Positions 34,005 to 48,776 of a DNA stretch of 64,000 nucleotides are shown here, one piece after another. Made by a program: the position numbers and the translations under genes. The stretch lies in the NCBI GenBank assembly GCA_014529385.2, contig CM043968.1, positions 29,545,013 to 29,609,012 on the forward strand, written 5' to 3'. Source of the DNA: Adiantum capillus-veneris (lineage: Eukaryota > Streptophyta > Polypodiopsida > Polypodiales > Pteridaceae). Every line of letters begins with the position of its first letter. Positions within the stretch are counted from its first letter, which is position 1. Under the pieces are notes generated by a model, which did not search any database, had not been told where the DNA came from, and saw nothing but the letters and a program-made list of their open reading frames with translations.

Positions 34005-35201
34005 CTATGGAGTACTCTCCATGTAGATCTCCTTGAAGCTCCTTGGCAAGTTTAGAAGACGATCCACCATAGACCCTGACACTTGAATTGACATAGCACA
34101 CTTATCAATGCTACTTCGGATTTGTGCCTCTAGCTTGAGGGTCGTGTTGATGATGCTTTCTTTATTGCAAAGAGAACAGTACATTTGACTTCCAACCTTC
34201 TTCACCTTTGGGGAGTCACAGACTAAGCATCGAGAATGCAAGAGAGCTCTATTGAAGTTCGCAAAGCGCAAAGTCCCCACCATCTACAAAGGATAAAAGC
34301 ATGAAGAGCACTAAAGACGTCTTTATCTAGTTGAGTACAAAGCATGAAAAGTCACCTCTCTATTGTAGCCAAGAATCTCACACTGTTTGTGAAATGCTGA
34401 TGTCAGTTCTTGTTTTAAGCGTTCTCCTCGCACGGGAACCAAAGTTGTGACGTCCAAAACAGATAATGTGCGCACCTTGCCAACAAAGAGACCAATATTC
34501 CTAGCCACAAACATGACAATGTCGTCCCTAGCCATCTGGGCCATGATTTGATCATAGTCATCCTTTCGGGAGTTGACAAAGCTCAACTGTATACGACAAA
34601 AGGTTTGTCAGCTTTGCTGCGAACAAAACATCAAGCTAATATTTTTTATACGCACAACTGCTTTGTCTTCTCGGGTCGGGCCATCAACAACAACCAAATC
34701 TCCGAATGTGGTGCCAATCCTCTCGTGGAAGTTACGACTTTGCAAAACAACGAACGCTAGTGTAGTCAAAGGCGGGCGCGGGCTAGTAGTCTCCGAAATT
34801 GCAGCATCAACAAGAAATGTGCTTATTGTCGTCTCAGGGTAGAAAGCTAAAGACACAGGGAATGAATCACAAGCTCAAATCGTTGTCGATGCATTGACAT
34901 GCAAGGAAAATAAAGCTGATCCAACATCATTATGGTTTTTAGCCCTCACAAGTGGACAATCAATTCTCACAAACAAGCCAATCTTAAGTTCCTTGGTGTA
35001 GGTCTCAATGAAGGGATCTGCAATGATGACTGTGATCGTGTCGATGCAAACGGCATCGACGATGTCGAATTTGAAGTAACGTGCACTTTTCTTTTGCCCG
35101 GGGGAGATAGAACGGAATGTGCCGTAGCAGTTCAAGATTTTCCCCTCTATGGAGAAATTTTTGCTGCCCTCATCTATATCACCAACCACGAACAACGGCA
35201 A
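34005..35201 (-). pseudogene. RPA1-like (replication protein A large subunit) ORF
   Basis: One minus-strand phase runs from 35201 to 34005. It reads IEGKILNCYGTFRSISPGQK and ARYFKFDIVDAVCIDTI (first OB fold), then DIVMFVARNIGLFVGKVRTL (end of a second OB fold). Last is CLVCDSPKVKKVGSQMYCSLC in shape, a CX2C...CX2C zinc ribbon of the RPA1 C-terminal fold. Two TGA stops (about 34872 and 34605) interrupt it. A GT...AG stretch at about 34341-34284 before the zinc ribbon may be a short intron. Plant Helitrons often carry RPA1-like genes, presumably to bind single-stranded DNA. Its position upstream of Rep fits. Confidence 0.75.
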
Positions 35202-38090
<2,889 letters not shown>

Positions 38091-38099
38091 GTGCAACAA

Positions 38100-38174
38100 A
38101 CCTCCAGATGAGTCCATGCTGTTAGCATCACTGGGTGAGGCATTGCTTGTACTTCCTTCATTAGAAGACGCCAT
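38100..38174 (-). CDS. Possible first coding exon (Ser-rich)
   Basis: From ATG at 38174 the minus strand reads MASSNEGSTSNASPSDANSM and on through DSSGG to a possible splice donor (GAG|GTTTGT). It resembles a real protein start. It could belong to the RPA1-like gene downstream on the same strand. The evidence is weak: one short frame and one donor-like site. Confidence 0.25.
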
Positions 38175-38607
38175 GACAATAGAGGAGCTCCAACGAACAA
38201 TTGGTGCAGATACTTGAAGGCACAACACACAAGCTCTCGGAGAAGTTCACACCACTCTCAAAAAGCTTTGAATCCTCAAAAGCTACAACATAAGCTTCAA
38301 CAGAATTCGGGAGAACACCCCATAACCTTGCATATGGTAACTACAATCACTTTAAATTTAGATATTACAGCATATGGGGACCCACAAGGCTTCTCAATAA
38401 AAATTGACGAGCTGAAAGCTTAAAGGTTAGGACAATATCCCAACAGAGAACAGCTGAAGCTTAGATGTTTAGAGTTGCTGGCACAAAAGAGGCACAAATT
38501 ACAACTGCGCATTACAATCTCATCTTGCCTTTTTATAGAAGATACAAGAAGCATGTGGAGTGCTTTGCAAAATCAGTTGCAGACAAAGACGACGCTAGAC
38601 GAAATAA

Positions 38608-39051
38608 TCATTGAGAAGTTCCTTCCAAACAAGTCCCACACGGACACAAATAGCACTCTGCCACTGGCTCAAGACTACAGAAGCCGGAATTCAATGCACT
38701 CTCAGAAGCCTTGAAAGTGCAGCCGCCGCCCGCCTTCAGCTTTAAAAGCGCATGAATAAGAAACGCAGACGGCATATCCTCTGCCAGCAGCACCAGCACC
38801 ACGTTTTCTGCCACTAGCAACACGTCGAGAAGCTTGAGACTGGTGCGCAACATGGACGATGATAAGATTGGCAGCTCCTTTCTTCTGGACGACCTGCGGG
38901 TTCTGTCCTCCATCTCCCTTGCGCGACGTGGGCTGCCAGCGAAAAAGACCTCTTTTCTTTTGCACGATGCCCTTAGTAAACCTAGACACATGGCAGCCAT
39001 TGGCTTAAAAAATCCAATGGCCTCAACTTTGCAACAACTTTGCAATAACAA
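38608..39051. other. GC-richer segment with competing frames
   Basis: Both strands are open here. Minus-strand frames are basic (QKKRGLFRWQPTSRKGD) or Leu/Ala-rich, and none has a known motif. The composition differs from the AT-rich surroundings, so it may be a captured gene fragment. No call is made. Confidence 0.3.
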
Positions 39052-39664
39052 CCCTATGGCCTTCCACAGGCCAAAAATTTAACACTTAGAAAGAATCAAG
39101 CCCGCAAGCAATTGCGAGCACTCAAAACTCTTGAGGACCCTGGACAGAGACTTCTTCATAACCTTAGATAGGCTAAGTGGCCTAAAATTACCTTTGAGAG
39201 CACGCAGACCGTCCGCAAGCGTGCAAATGTCTATGTGCTCTCAGAGGGCCTATATATAGACTCATAGAGAACTTAAATAAGTGGCCTAAGAGGCACTCCT
39301 AGAGCATGGAGGTCATTTATGTGCCCTTTGAGATCACGCAAATGGTCCGCGTGTGCGTGCATGGATTGCGTGCTCATCCGTCAACATGGATATTTTTCCA
39401 TCAAATAAAAGCACTCCGACTTTTTCAAATTAAACTACACTTTAAGCAATTCATACTATTTTCTTGCAAAATCTAAGCGGAAATTTCCTTTTTGCTCCCC
39501 TCTCAAGTGACTTTCTTGAATTTCCAAATGGCTCAAGGCTCCCACTCCATGTGAATTGATGCCACCTTGTGACAAGATACTTTACAAAGCGTTTTTCATA
39601 TCTTGAGATCACTGGCTGTCTGTGCGCATAGACCAACAACGTGCTCATAAATGTGCGCGTGCGC

Positions 39665-39782
<118 letters not shown>

Positions 39783-39849
39783 TCTCAAATTTGCACCTCC
39801 AATTATCCATGCCCTCCAATTTAGAGTTTAAAAATACCATAATCCTCAA

Positions 39850-42171
39850 TAGATTCTATGTTGTGAGGATTTATGTAAAATTGTTCATGCGTACAACATA
39901 CACTACATACGTGCATGCATACTACATGCGTTCTATACTGGCTCGCTTAAAACAAATCAAGATACTTTGTATTTTCTCCTCAAATATTATTCCCTCAACC
40001 CAAAAAAGAAATCCACATCGGCACCTTAGGCACCCTTGCACCCTAGTCCCATTCCCTTTGGTGTCAGACTTGTTTTGGCTATGTGGGTAGCGCAAGAGGA
40101 CATGGGGGATTGCTTACTAGGAACTGCACATGTGACCTTCAAATAGGAGAGGCATAGCACTCCACAAGTAGACATGGAAAGGTTGGCATGCTTCACCACT
40201 TGCAATACTACATTTGGCATGCTTTGCCACTTGCTTAGAGAGAGCGAGAAGGAGCAAGAGGGTGAGAGACGTTTGTGGTGACACACGATTATAAATTAAT
40301 TTTTCTACCATCCAAAAATTATAGTGCCTTTGACCTAGTAGTTTTCTCGTTCCTCATATGATGCCATCTCTTAATTATGTATGTATAGAAAGATCGCACA
40401 GCTAAGCTCAACTTGTATGGCACTTGCAGTGTACATAATGCATAGTGAGAAGCTGATCATTTCTTGTGTGATCATGAATAATTTATAAGCATGGCAAGAA
40501 AGTCCAAGCATTGTAGGGTCTAGAGCACTTAGAAGCTTTTTTTTTTTCTACAAATGGGGATAAGGGCTTTGTCTCAATACGTCCATCCATGCTCGCATTT
40601 GAAGGCATGGCATTGTGTAAGCTATTCATGATGGCAAAAAATTTCATGATGAGAGATTTAGAGTTGTTGAAATAGGCCGGTTATAGATCAACTACCCATA
40701 CTTGGGCGACAGGTACATGAGCTGACCGAGCTGCCAACTACCAGAAGATAATTTCCTCCATGAAAAGCGCGTTGGACAACTTCGTAGACGGACAATCTTC
40801 CCCACCCATCCACGGGGAGGGGTTGAACCTCAAGCCCCATTGGAATAGACAAAGGGCACAACCAATAGGGCGAGCACCTTTTCGTGCAAGTGGATGGTTC
40901 TTTTATTATTTTATTACGACTTAGGAATAGCAATGTGTAAAGCTTACCTTCCCGTCCACTGAGGGGATGGGTAGAGGCTTCAGCAGTGTGTATTTGCCCT
41001 AAGTGTCATCCTCGGCAGTGTTGTGGTTAACATGGATGTCAAGTGTAGTATGATTCTAAAATCAAAGAAAGTTCTTGACAAGAGCCATGTTTGGGATTAC
41101 ATCTCTTGTGAAAGTGCAAAATATAACCAACAAGAGCAAAGCCAAAAATCTATGGGTTGTTTTTGCAGGTGCGAAAGCAAGGGTTTGTTTCTAGATGAAC
41201 TGTATGGGATTGGACTATAAAAGGATATGCTGGAAAGGGTTGGCAAAGAAATCTCTGTGATATTTTTTAATCAAGTCCAAATATAGAAAAGCATTGCCCC
41301 AAATATAGTCATATTTGTTATGGTGCTCAAATCATGTAGTCACTTAGGCCTAATGGATGGAGACTAAATGTATTTTGACAAACTTATTCTTGCATGGCTG
41401 ATCTTTTTGGATTTTCAAAAGAGCTTGGTTTTTCCTTGTGGGTTCTTGTTGTTGAAAATTTTGATGTATAAAATTTTTCCTTTGAGTGTGTATTGTGTCA
41501 TAGTACTAACTCACGATATTATGTCGTTAAATGATTATTTACATAGCTCTGTGTGTGTGCGTGCACACGATTGCGCTGGCGTGCAGATCAACTGCAACCC
41601 ATCTATGTAGGTGTGGATGGTCTACACGCTCATCCGTGGAGGGGGGAGAAAGAGGAGAAGAGTTGTATGAAACTCCCATCCATGTATGTGTGGACGAGTT
41701 GCATGCTCATCCGTGTAGAGAGAGAGTATGGTATCTAGAAAGTGGCTCGAATATTTGTATACATCTAAAGAAAGCTAGGATGTAGCATTCACATAAAGTA
41801 AACAAATATGTTTTAAATTACAAGACCTTGAACTTAATCTTCCCTATCGCAACAAGATATTCCCAAAATTGCATGGAGATGCACAGAACCTTTTTTTTTA
41901 TTCCAATAGGGGTTTTGTTTGTTTGCCTACTTCAATTTGTTTTTATTGTTGTGTCCGAGACTGGTTGTCTATTTATGTCAATTTTGTACCATTTATTGTT
42001 TTGTTGGATGCTTTGCAAGTATTTTTTTGGATGTTGAGTGTATACTTCATGGCTATTATTCATCTCAAGATTGGTTGTGATATACAAATATTACAACCAT
42101 GCCATACTCCATGGCATTGGCTATAATTCTCCTAACATGGTTCATTGCTAGCACTCCATGAGTTGCCTCTT
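39850..42171. other. No gene recognised
   Basis: Unique AT-rich DNA. Minor features: a run of T at about 40540, and two copies of a roughly 40-bp unit at about 41599-41639 and 41679-41720 (ending CTCATCCGTG). No coding frame is convincing. Confidence 0.5.
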
Positions 42172-42176
42172 CTCCA
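42172..42176. repeat. Target-site duplication CTCCA (left)
   Basis: CTCCA precedes the left LTR and recurs at 43937-43941 directly after the right LTR. Confidence 0.88.
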
Positions 42177-42440
42177 TGTGGGGGTCTAAGGGGGGTGAAG
42201 CCTTTGAGGCATGTCGTGCACGAGACGGTGCAGCGAGAAAGAGAAACGAGAGATGGAGCGGGAGAGGGATCTCGACACAGCAAGGGAAATAATAAATAAC
42301 ACACGCATTTTTTAATTGAGTAAAACCTTTTACATATAAGGCATACTTGCCATGCAAAAAAACCATGCAAACTGGAACTTACCTGTATGCCCGTAAGAGG
42401 AATTTCCCACAGGTACCGTAAAAAAGCTTGAGCCCAACAA
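42177..42440 (-). repeat. 3' LTR of the TRIM-like element
   Basis: Starts TGTGGGGGTCTAAGG and ends AGCCCAACA (plus strand). Pairs with 43671-43936. Confidence 0.9.
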
Positions 42441-43656
42441 TCCCCCCCTCAAGTCTGCACTGGACAGACCACTCTCATGATACCTCGAGTTTTTGGTATA
42501 TTCGCCAACCGTGAGTTTTAGGTTCTCTCACAACCAAGGATTTTGGTGTCCCGATAACCTGGTGCTACTCTTAGGCTACCAACAGATAGAGTTTTTGGTT
42601 CACTTCCAAACCTTGGGTTTAAGGTGTACCCAGTAGCCTCATGAGAAGTGATTAAAAAAAAAACAAGCTAAGAACTGAGGAAAAATGGGGAGATCTTACC
42701 ACTCATGTGTGGCAGTGTCTACAGCCCGTACAAGATTGTCAAGACAACTAACTGTAGAAAAATTGACATAGAACTAGGACAATATAGGTAGTGATGCTGA
42801 CAGTCGGTTTTGAAACCAAACATGCCGATGTAGAGTTGTCTCGAAGCAAATCCATCTTCGTCGTTGCGAGTGTCGATGTTTCCTAATCCTTGAACAAAAA
42901 AATGTTTGCATACATACCAAGATGTGTAGACAGAATGCCGATATAGCCTCAATAAGCTAAATAGTTTACAAAATTGCAAAATATTAATAATGATCCGTAG
43001 AAAACGTGCATGTAATGGATCCATGCGTGATTGCCGATATTATCAAAGCTCTGGGCAATTTGGAAATTATCTTCCGTTTTAGGTTTGGTAAAGCTGGTAA
43101 CCAATTTTGAAGCATGTAACTCCAGCTCTTTTGTGTCGCGAAACTCATCAAATTTGGTTAAGTCTTGTTGTATTTGAACTGCCGATGCTCGTGTGGGTGT
43201 GAATCTCTCTTAAGGGGTTAATTGAGGTTGGCCACACTTATTAAAGTGTGAAATTAACCAAATCAAACGAGCTCTGTGTTGAAGACACCAACACAACGCA
43301 GATGGAGGACGACTAGCACTTGCAGTTGTTTTGCTTAGTGTGTGTTCTGGAGGTTATGTAGCTTTGGCCTGTCTCGTGATAAAGCTCCCAGGCTCTGAAG
43401 CTCTATGGTTGCACAGTTGCAATTCCTCCTCTCATGCACCCTCGACCGGCTCTGTAAACTGAGATGCAAGGTCTGAAGTGCCAGTACCACATGCAGTCAT
43501 GCACCATCCACGAGCTTAGCATATGTTCTTCACATAGCTCTGCAATCGGTAGCAGTTCAGAACGTAAATGCTTTAATTCCTACTACAGAGGTGTCGCCTT
43601 GCAAAATCTATCAGCATGAAGAGCTCCTATCCTCCTTTCTTTGGTGGCCCACCTGG

Positions 43657-43668
43657 GCTCTGATACCA
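43657..43668 (-). other. Primer-binding site of the TRIM-like element
   Basis: The minus strand reads TGGTATCAGAGC (initiator Met tRNA type), the same primer class as the gag-only element. Confidence 0.88.
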
Positions 43669-43670
43669 GA

Positions 43671-43936
43671 TGTTGGGGTCTAAGGGGGGTGAATCCTTTG
43701 AGGCATGGCATGCAGGTGAAGGTGTAGCGTGAAAGAGAAACGAGAGATGGAGCGGGAGAGGGAGCTCGACACAGCAAGGGAAACAATAAATAACACACAC
43801 ATTTTTTTAATTGAGTAAAACCTTTTACATATAGGGCATACTTGCCATGCAAAAAAACCATGCAAACTGGAACTTACCTGCATGTTCGTAAGAGGCGTTT
43901 CCCACAGGTGTACCGTAAAAAGGCTTGAACCCAACA
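43671..43936 (-). repeat. 5' LTR of the TRIM-like element
   Basis: Starts TGTTGGGGTCTAAGG and ends GAACCCAACA (plus strand), followed by CTCCA. Confidence 0.9.
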
Positions 43937-43941
43937 CTCCA

Positions 43942-44266
43942 CTTTAGTAGTAGCTACTTGTGGGGACTATGTATGGTCAAGGGGACAAGTGCATTTATTA
44001 GGCTCCTTTTTCATAGGCTTCCTAGCATTTTTTCTAGGCCCAAGTAGGGGATGGAGCTACAAATCAATTTCTCTCTCTACATTTTTGAGAGTCATGGGGT
44101 CAAAGATGGGGCTGGCATGAACTCCCCTTAGTCAAATTTTGTCCTTTTTCTTTTTACATGCCACATCATCAAAAACATGCATAACTAGGAGCCAAAAAAG
44201 TGACTTTTAAAAAAAAATATTCATTTGTGTTTATTTTCAACTTCAAACTTCTTCCCAAGTCTCTTT
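43942..44266. other. No gene seen
   Basis: Short unique AT-rich stretch between the TRIM-like element and the TA-rich block. Confidence 0.5.
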
Positions 44267-44307
44267 TATATATATACATTAAATATATATATATGTATAT
44301 GCATATA

Positions 44308-44350
<43 letters not shown>

Positions 44351-44423
44351 GCATATATGTGTGTGTGTGTATATATATATACATACATATATATATATAT
44401 ATATATATGTATGCATATATGTG

Positions 44424-44454
<31 letters not shown>

Positions 44455-44539
44455 GCATATATATATATATATACACACACACACATATATGCATATATAT
44501 ATATATATATACACACACACATATATGCATACATATATG

Positions 44540-44613
<74 letters not shown>

Positions 44614-44658
44614 TGTATGCATATATGTGTGTGTGTGTATATATATATATATTATGTA

Positions 44659-44702
<44 letters not shown>

Positions 44703-44740
44703 CATACATAATATATATATATATATATGTATATGTATAA
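44267..44740. repeat. (TA)n/(GT)n low-complexity block
   Basis: Alternating TATATA, GTGTGT and ACACAC runs with interspersed 'gcatatatg'. Frames here are Tyr-Ile and Thr-His repeats without biological meaning. The sequence can form extended hairpins. Confidence 0.95.
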
Positions 44741-44744
44741 AATG

Positions 44745-46365
44745 TTTCTCATGGGTGTTGGATAAGATAAGAAGCAGGTTGCGTAGGTGGGAGTATGTGC
44801 TTCTCCCTTTTGAGACTAGATTAAAAGTGATCAATTCATTTATGCTCCCATATATAGAATTTAATGGCTCCCTACTTAAGATAGCCAAATGCAAGTGGAA
44901 GGAGTTCTTAGCTCCCGTGAAAAGAGTCCTCTAGAAAAACAACAATAAAGATTTTTTGCCTTGGCAGTGGGCAAGCTGGGAGGCCATAGCCAGATCGGTA
45001 GGGCAAGGTGGTCTCAAAAGTCTAAACCCTTGTACTCATGCGAGGCCTAGTGTGCCAAGTTTGTGTTGCAATCATGAAGCAAGATCAAGACTGGGCTGTT
45101 ATGACAAAGACCATGATGGACAATGCCAAATTGTGCTTGCAAGGTGGCCAGTGGAAAGTGCTTGATCTGCATGACAAGTTTCTTGCCTCTCGGTGGTCTA
45201 ACATGAACTTGCGGGCTTAACTGGTGATCTTACTTGAAAGTGCAACAGAGCAGCAGAGGCCTTGGAATGGGGAGAGGTAACTAGATACTTTCACAACTCG
45301 ATGTCTCACTGGTCCGCTTGTCTTTCTAAGGCGAGAAGTGTCCTATTGAACCCTACTTGGAGGGAGGTGACCAGAAAGATGAACAACAAAGGACTCCAAC
45401 AATTGGGAAAGTTTTGGGACTACAATAGAAGTGACTAGAAAGGATCAAACGAAATAGCCTCCCATTTCAATCTCAATGGGATTGAAAGAATGGTAAATAG
45501 AGTCTTAGAATGGCTTGATAGTTGATGCCTACTGACTTGTGAGTCTAGGTTCAATTGGACAGAATGACAGTGGCCCATAGATAGGCACTTTTGTAAACCA
45601 CACATTAAGAAGGTGTACAACATCCTCATGGTCTCACTGGATTGGTTCTCCGGCCAGAGGCAAGATGGGTGACAATTTTAAAGAACATTTGGTGCCCACA
45701 ATGGCCTCTTAGGATGAAGGTCTTTGTATGGAAGGTACTCTAGGGTGCCTTACCGAGACTGGGGTGAAGGTCCTAGCTAGAGGTATTTGTCCATATAGAT
45801 GCCCGCAATGCAGATCGGCAAGTGATAACCTCCCCCACCTTTTCAAGGACTACTCGAGGATCTGTGGCTTGGCAAGAAATACATGCAAGTGGGTTCAAAT
45901 TACATGGAAGATTGAGCTCTACAAGAACGATCGCTTCCTGGGTGGGAAGGTGTTCATGAGCCAACCACTTCTAATCAATACACAAATTTTCATGTTTTGT
46001 TACTTTAAACATGTTTGGAAGACCAGGAACTGTCGCCTATATGAGAACTTCATTGAAACAACCAAGTTCATGGATATCATTCAAGAAAGCAAGGAAGCAA
46101 TTATTGCCATTTGGAAACAAAGGAACTTTGAAGAGTGGAACAAGGTTGTGACTGTAGCAATATCGGAAATGCATGGGTAAGTGTCTTATCCTTAGCCAAC
46201 CTAGTATTCTACCTTTGTCGTCGGGTGCCCCCTATTAGCCAATGTATTGATGGTTCCTAAAATATGTCATGGCTTGACACGAGCATGACTAGTAATTGTA
46301 ATTCTTTTGGGTTGTTAATATAATCCACTCACGATTGTGAGTTTTGCAAAAAGAAAAAAAGAATA
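44745..46365 (+). pseudogene. 5'-truncated LINE, C-terminal end of ORF2
   Basis: The plus strand reads [20 protein letters not shown] and [13 protein letters not shown], then WASWEAIARSVGQGGLKSLN, which match the post-RT region and 'GGLg' motif of plant L1-type LINEs. 45728-46180 has TETGVKVLARGICP, then CPQCRSASDNLPHLF, a zf-RVT-type Cys block near the C-terminus. Several frames and stops are involved. An A-rich tail (AAAAAGAAAAAAAGAA at about 46349) marks the 3' end. The truncation point abuts the TA-rich block. Confidence 0.75.
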
Positions 46366-47015
46366 AGTATGTAAAAGACTTCTATTTTTGTGGGATAGAA
46401 TGTGTATAAATAACATAAATTTTTGATATGCATTATGTAATAGCATAAAGAATCCAAAAAAATGTTTTGGTTGAATATAACTTTGCACTATTCAACATAG
46501 AATTTTAATTTGAACTCTTAGATAACTAGCTATAAAAATTATGTCAAAGGATTGTCTATTTGGGATCATTCTCATGTACAATAAGCATACTTGAGCACAC
46601 AATTAAAGAAGCTTTAAGTTTGTGCCAAAAGCTCTAAATTAAAAGTTTACAAAACTATTATCACTAATTTTCTCCAAGACAAGAAAAGAGAGAAAGAGAC
46701 GTCTTTGCAAGAGACTCCAAATTGGTGAGATGGTAACCAAATCACAATCTCACAGGAGGGCGGGGAGTTGTAACTTAATAATTATGTGACTATCACGTGA
46801 GTGCAGCAGCAGGGTTTATTAAATTTCATTTTTTCTCACATTTTCACATACAGAAGGGTACCATAAAATGGAATTGAGAAAAAAATATACATATTGAATA
46901 GAAAAAGGGTGTATTTTATTTGTCAAAATTTCACATATAAGGATTTTTAAAAATAGTTCTTGAACGCACCTGATATATACATTTTATACATAGCGACCCC
47001 CCGAGATCACAACAA
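46366..47015. other. No gene seen
   Basis: AT-rich. It contains 'catagcgaccccccgagatcacaac' just before the gag frame, which may be the PBS region of the Ty3/gypsy element, but no LTR was identified. Confidence 0.4.
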
Positions 47016-47777
47016 ATGAGACCATCTCAAGTGGCCAAATGTGTCAAGACAAAGTACAATGGGTTTGGGCATCCGTATACACATGTGTCACTATTTCAAC
47101 AAGTGTTAAGTGTTGAACAAGTATCTGATTTCCATACACAGTATGAGGGATTTGGCTTAACCTTGGAAGAGATAGCATTGACTTGGTTCCAGCCATTGAA
47201 CATAGAAGATTTTTCAAACGTTGAACAAATCTTGCAAGAATTTGCAGAGAGTTCTCTAAAAGGGGATCAAAAAAAATATGAAAGGGATCGCATTGACTTG
47301 GTTCCATCCATTAAACTTGAGGGATTTGGCTTAACCTTGGAAGGGAGAGCATTGATTTAGTTCCAGTGTAAGAGTTTGTAGAGGAGTTCTCTAAAATGGG
47401 ATCAAACCCAATATGGTGTCATAGATCTATGCTTTCAAGCAAAGGACGATTAAAAGATGAAGAAAGCACTTCTTTGATTTGAACAATACCTTGAGAGATG
47501 TCCCGCACGAGAGTTACCGAAGGAGGAAAGATTGTCAATTCTCTTTATAGAGAGATTAAAAAGTGAAACTCTCAAAAAATATCTACACTTAAAAGAATGT
47601 ACCACCTTTGAGCAAGTCATTGTAGAAGCTTTACATCTACTTGACAACTGTAAGGCATACAAAGAGGTAACAAAAGATGCAAAGGATGCGACTAGTCATG
47701 TCTCTTCTACGATGAGTGAATACACGATCAAGCAAAACGTTCAAGCTCCTACCATGCCAAAAATTGATCAATTTTGA
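47016..47777 (+). pseudogene. Ty3/gypsy gag remnant
   Basis: The plus strand reads KYNGFGHPYTHVSLFQQV, then EGFGLTLEEIALTWFQPL, the 'f..sL.g.A..Wf..L' heart of gypsy gag domains. It continues in other frames to 47777, with LDNCKAYKEVTKDAK near the end. A partial tandem copy (LEGFGLTLEGRALI, 47310-47357) repeats the TL..AL block, perhaps an internal duplication. There are several stops. Confidence 0.65.
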
Positions 47778-48108
47778 AGAAGTGGTAAGGAGAATGAACC
47801 AAGACTATAAACAGAGCCCAAGTATACAACAACAATGAACAAGGAGTTATGACACGTGTGGAGGGGAGCATCTTACCGCATGATATAACACACATCATAG
47901 ATGAGCAAAAACAATGAATTTTGAAGTGGTGTGAAATTGAGCAAAAATGAACCAATCACAAGGTGCGTGAGTGCTATTATAGCTATAACTATGTGCACGA
48001 GAGACAATATGGAACTCAAGCAGGGCCTCAATCACCACCTCCAAGATTCACAATGGATCAAAATAGGATGGTGCTAGACGTTGAGAGACTATAACATATG
48101 CCAGGTCA

Positions 48109-48537
48109 ATGCACAAGAGAAGCCTAAGGAAAAACCAATACCAGGTGGAAAATTATTGTGAAGGAGAAGGAAACACCACCTTACCAGTGGAGCACAAAGA
48201 AGTCAAAGCAATGGCCATACTTGATACTAGGGCTGAAGTAGCCATAACCACCAAAGAAATTTGGGAAAGATGGGAAAAACCGGCTCTTAGAAAACCTAGA
48301 ATGAAACTCCAACTCTCAAATGGTTATGTAGAGAGACCTATGGGTATGCTAAAACAAATAGTTGTAACATCTTGCGGAATAGAATATGAACATACATTTG
48401 TAACAATAGATTTTGAAAAAGACAACAATCTTGATATCATTTTGGGAGGTCCATTCATGAGACATGTTAAAATGGTTCCAGATTGGGGCTATGACCATAT
48501 ATACCTGAGACATAAAAAGAGACAACCACAAGGGTGA
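48109..48537 (+). pseudogene. Ty3/gypsy aspartic protease remnant
   Basis: AILDTRAEVAITTKEIWERW shows the retropepsin active site, but DTGA is changed to DTRA. The following LQLSNGYVERPMGMLK, VTIDFEKDNNLDIILG and GPFMRHVKMVPDWG blocks are typical of plant gypsy proteases, including the 'iLG.pF' flap-distal motif. The domain is 143 residues with an open frame. The loss of the active-site Gly makes it unlikely to be active. Confidence 0.75.
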
Positions 48538-48776
48538 ACATCAAAAATCACAGCTATAGAGATGTCACAAAGACGCCTGTTGAGGAGTTTGATTCAACAA
48601 CAATAAATAGAAATCTCACCATGGTTGTAAAGCAAAACACACCTTTGGATGTGTAGAGCTTTAGAATGTGGAAGTTTAGCCAAAGAAAATTGTATTCTAG
48701 AAAGACTAGAGTAGGACAAAGAGTACATCCTAGCACCATTTCTTGAGGATTTATTTGAGCCGTTTGGAACCAAATC

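Larger units (their letters stand above)
20948..35201 (-). mobile_element. Helentron-like rolling-circle transposon, broken and nested
   Basis: Minus-strand order: RPA1-like ORF (35201-34005), an N-terminal ORF interrupted by an LTR element (33544-33365 and 26214-25932), a Cys-rich/DUF6570-like region (25925-24886), Rep with HUH and two Tyr (24879 on), Pif1 helicase (to about 21560) and an EEP endonuclease (21542-20948). Fusion of an endonuclease to the Rep-helicase C-terminus is the defining feature of Helentrons, as against ordinary plant Helitrons. In-frame stops and frameshifts occur in every part, so this copy is dead. Termini were not located. Confidence 0.8.
42177..43936 (-). mobile_element. 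Small non-autonomous LTR element (TRIM-like)
   Basis: Two LTRs (42177-42440, 264 bp; 43671-43936, 266 bp) run TG...CA and share nearly all bases. On the minus strand the PBS TGGTATCAGAGC is at 43668-43657, two bases inside the 5' LTR, and a PPT (CTTGAGGGGGGGAT) lies at 42454-42441 before the 3' LTR. The target duplication is CTCCA. The 1230-bp internal region has no gag or pol. It is larger than a typical TRIM but otherwise fits. Mobilisation would need proteins from elsewhere. Confidence 0.9.

Noticed and set aside
38608-39051. Minus-strand gene of about 147 residues
   Set aside because: Two other frames are equally open and none has a recognisable motif, so GC content alone explains it.
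40680-40990. SINE or tRNA-like sequence around GGGGTTGAACCTC
   Set aside because: It resembles a polymerase III B box only loosely; no A box or 3' tail was found.
44169-44934. Long Tyr-Ile and Thr-His frames, up to 244 residues
   Set aside because: They come from (TA)n and (GT)n low-complexity DNA. Only the last 60 residues of one frame are LINE sequence.
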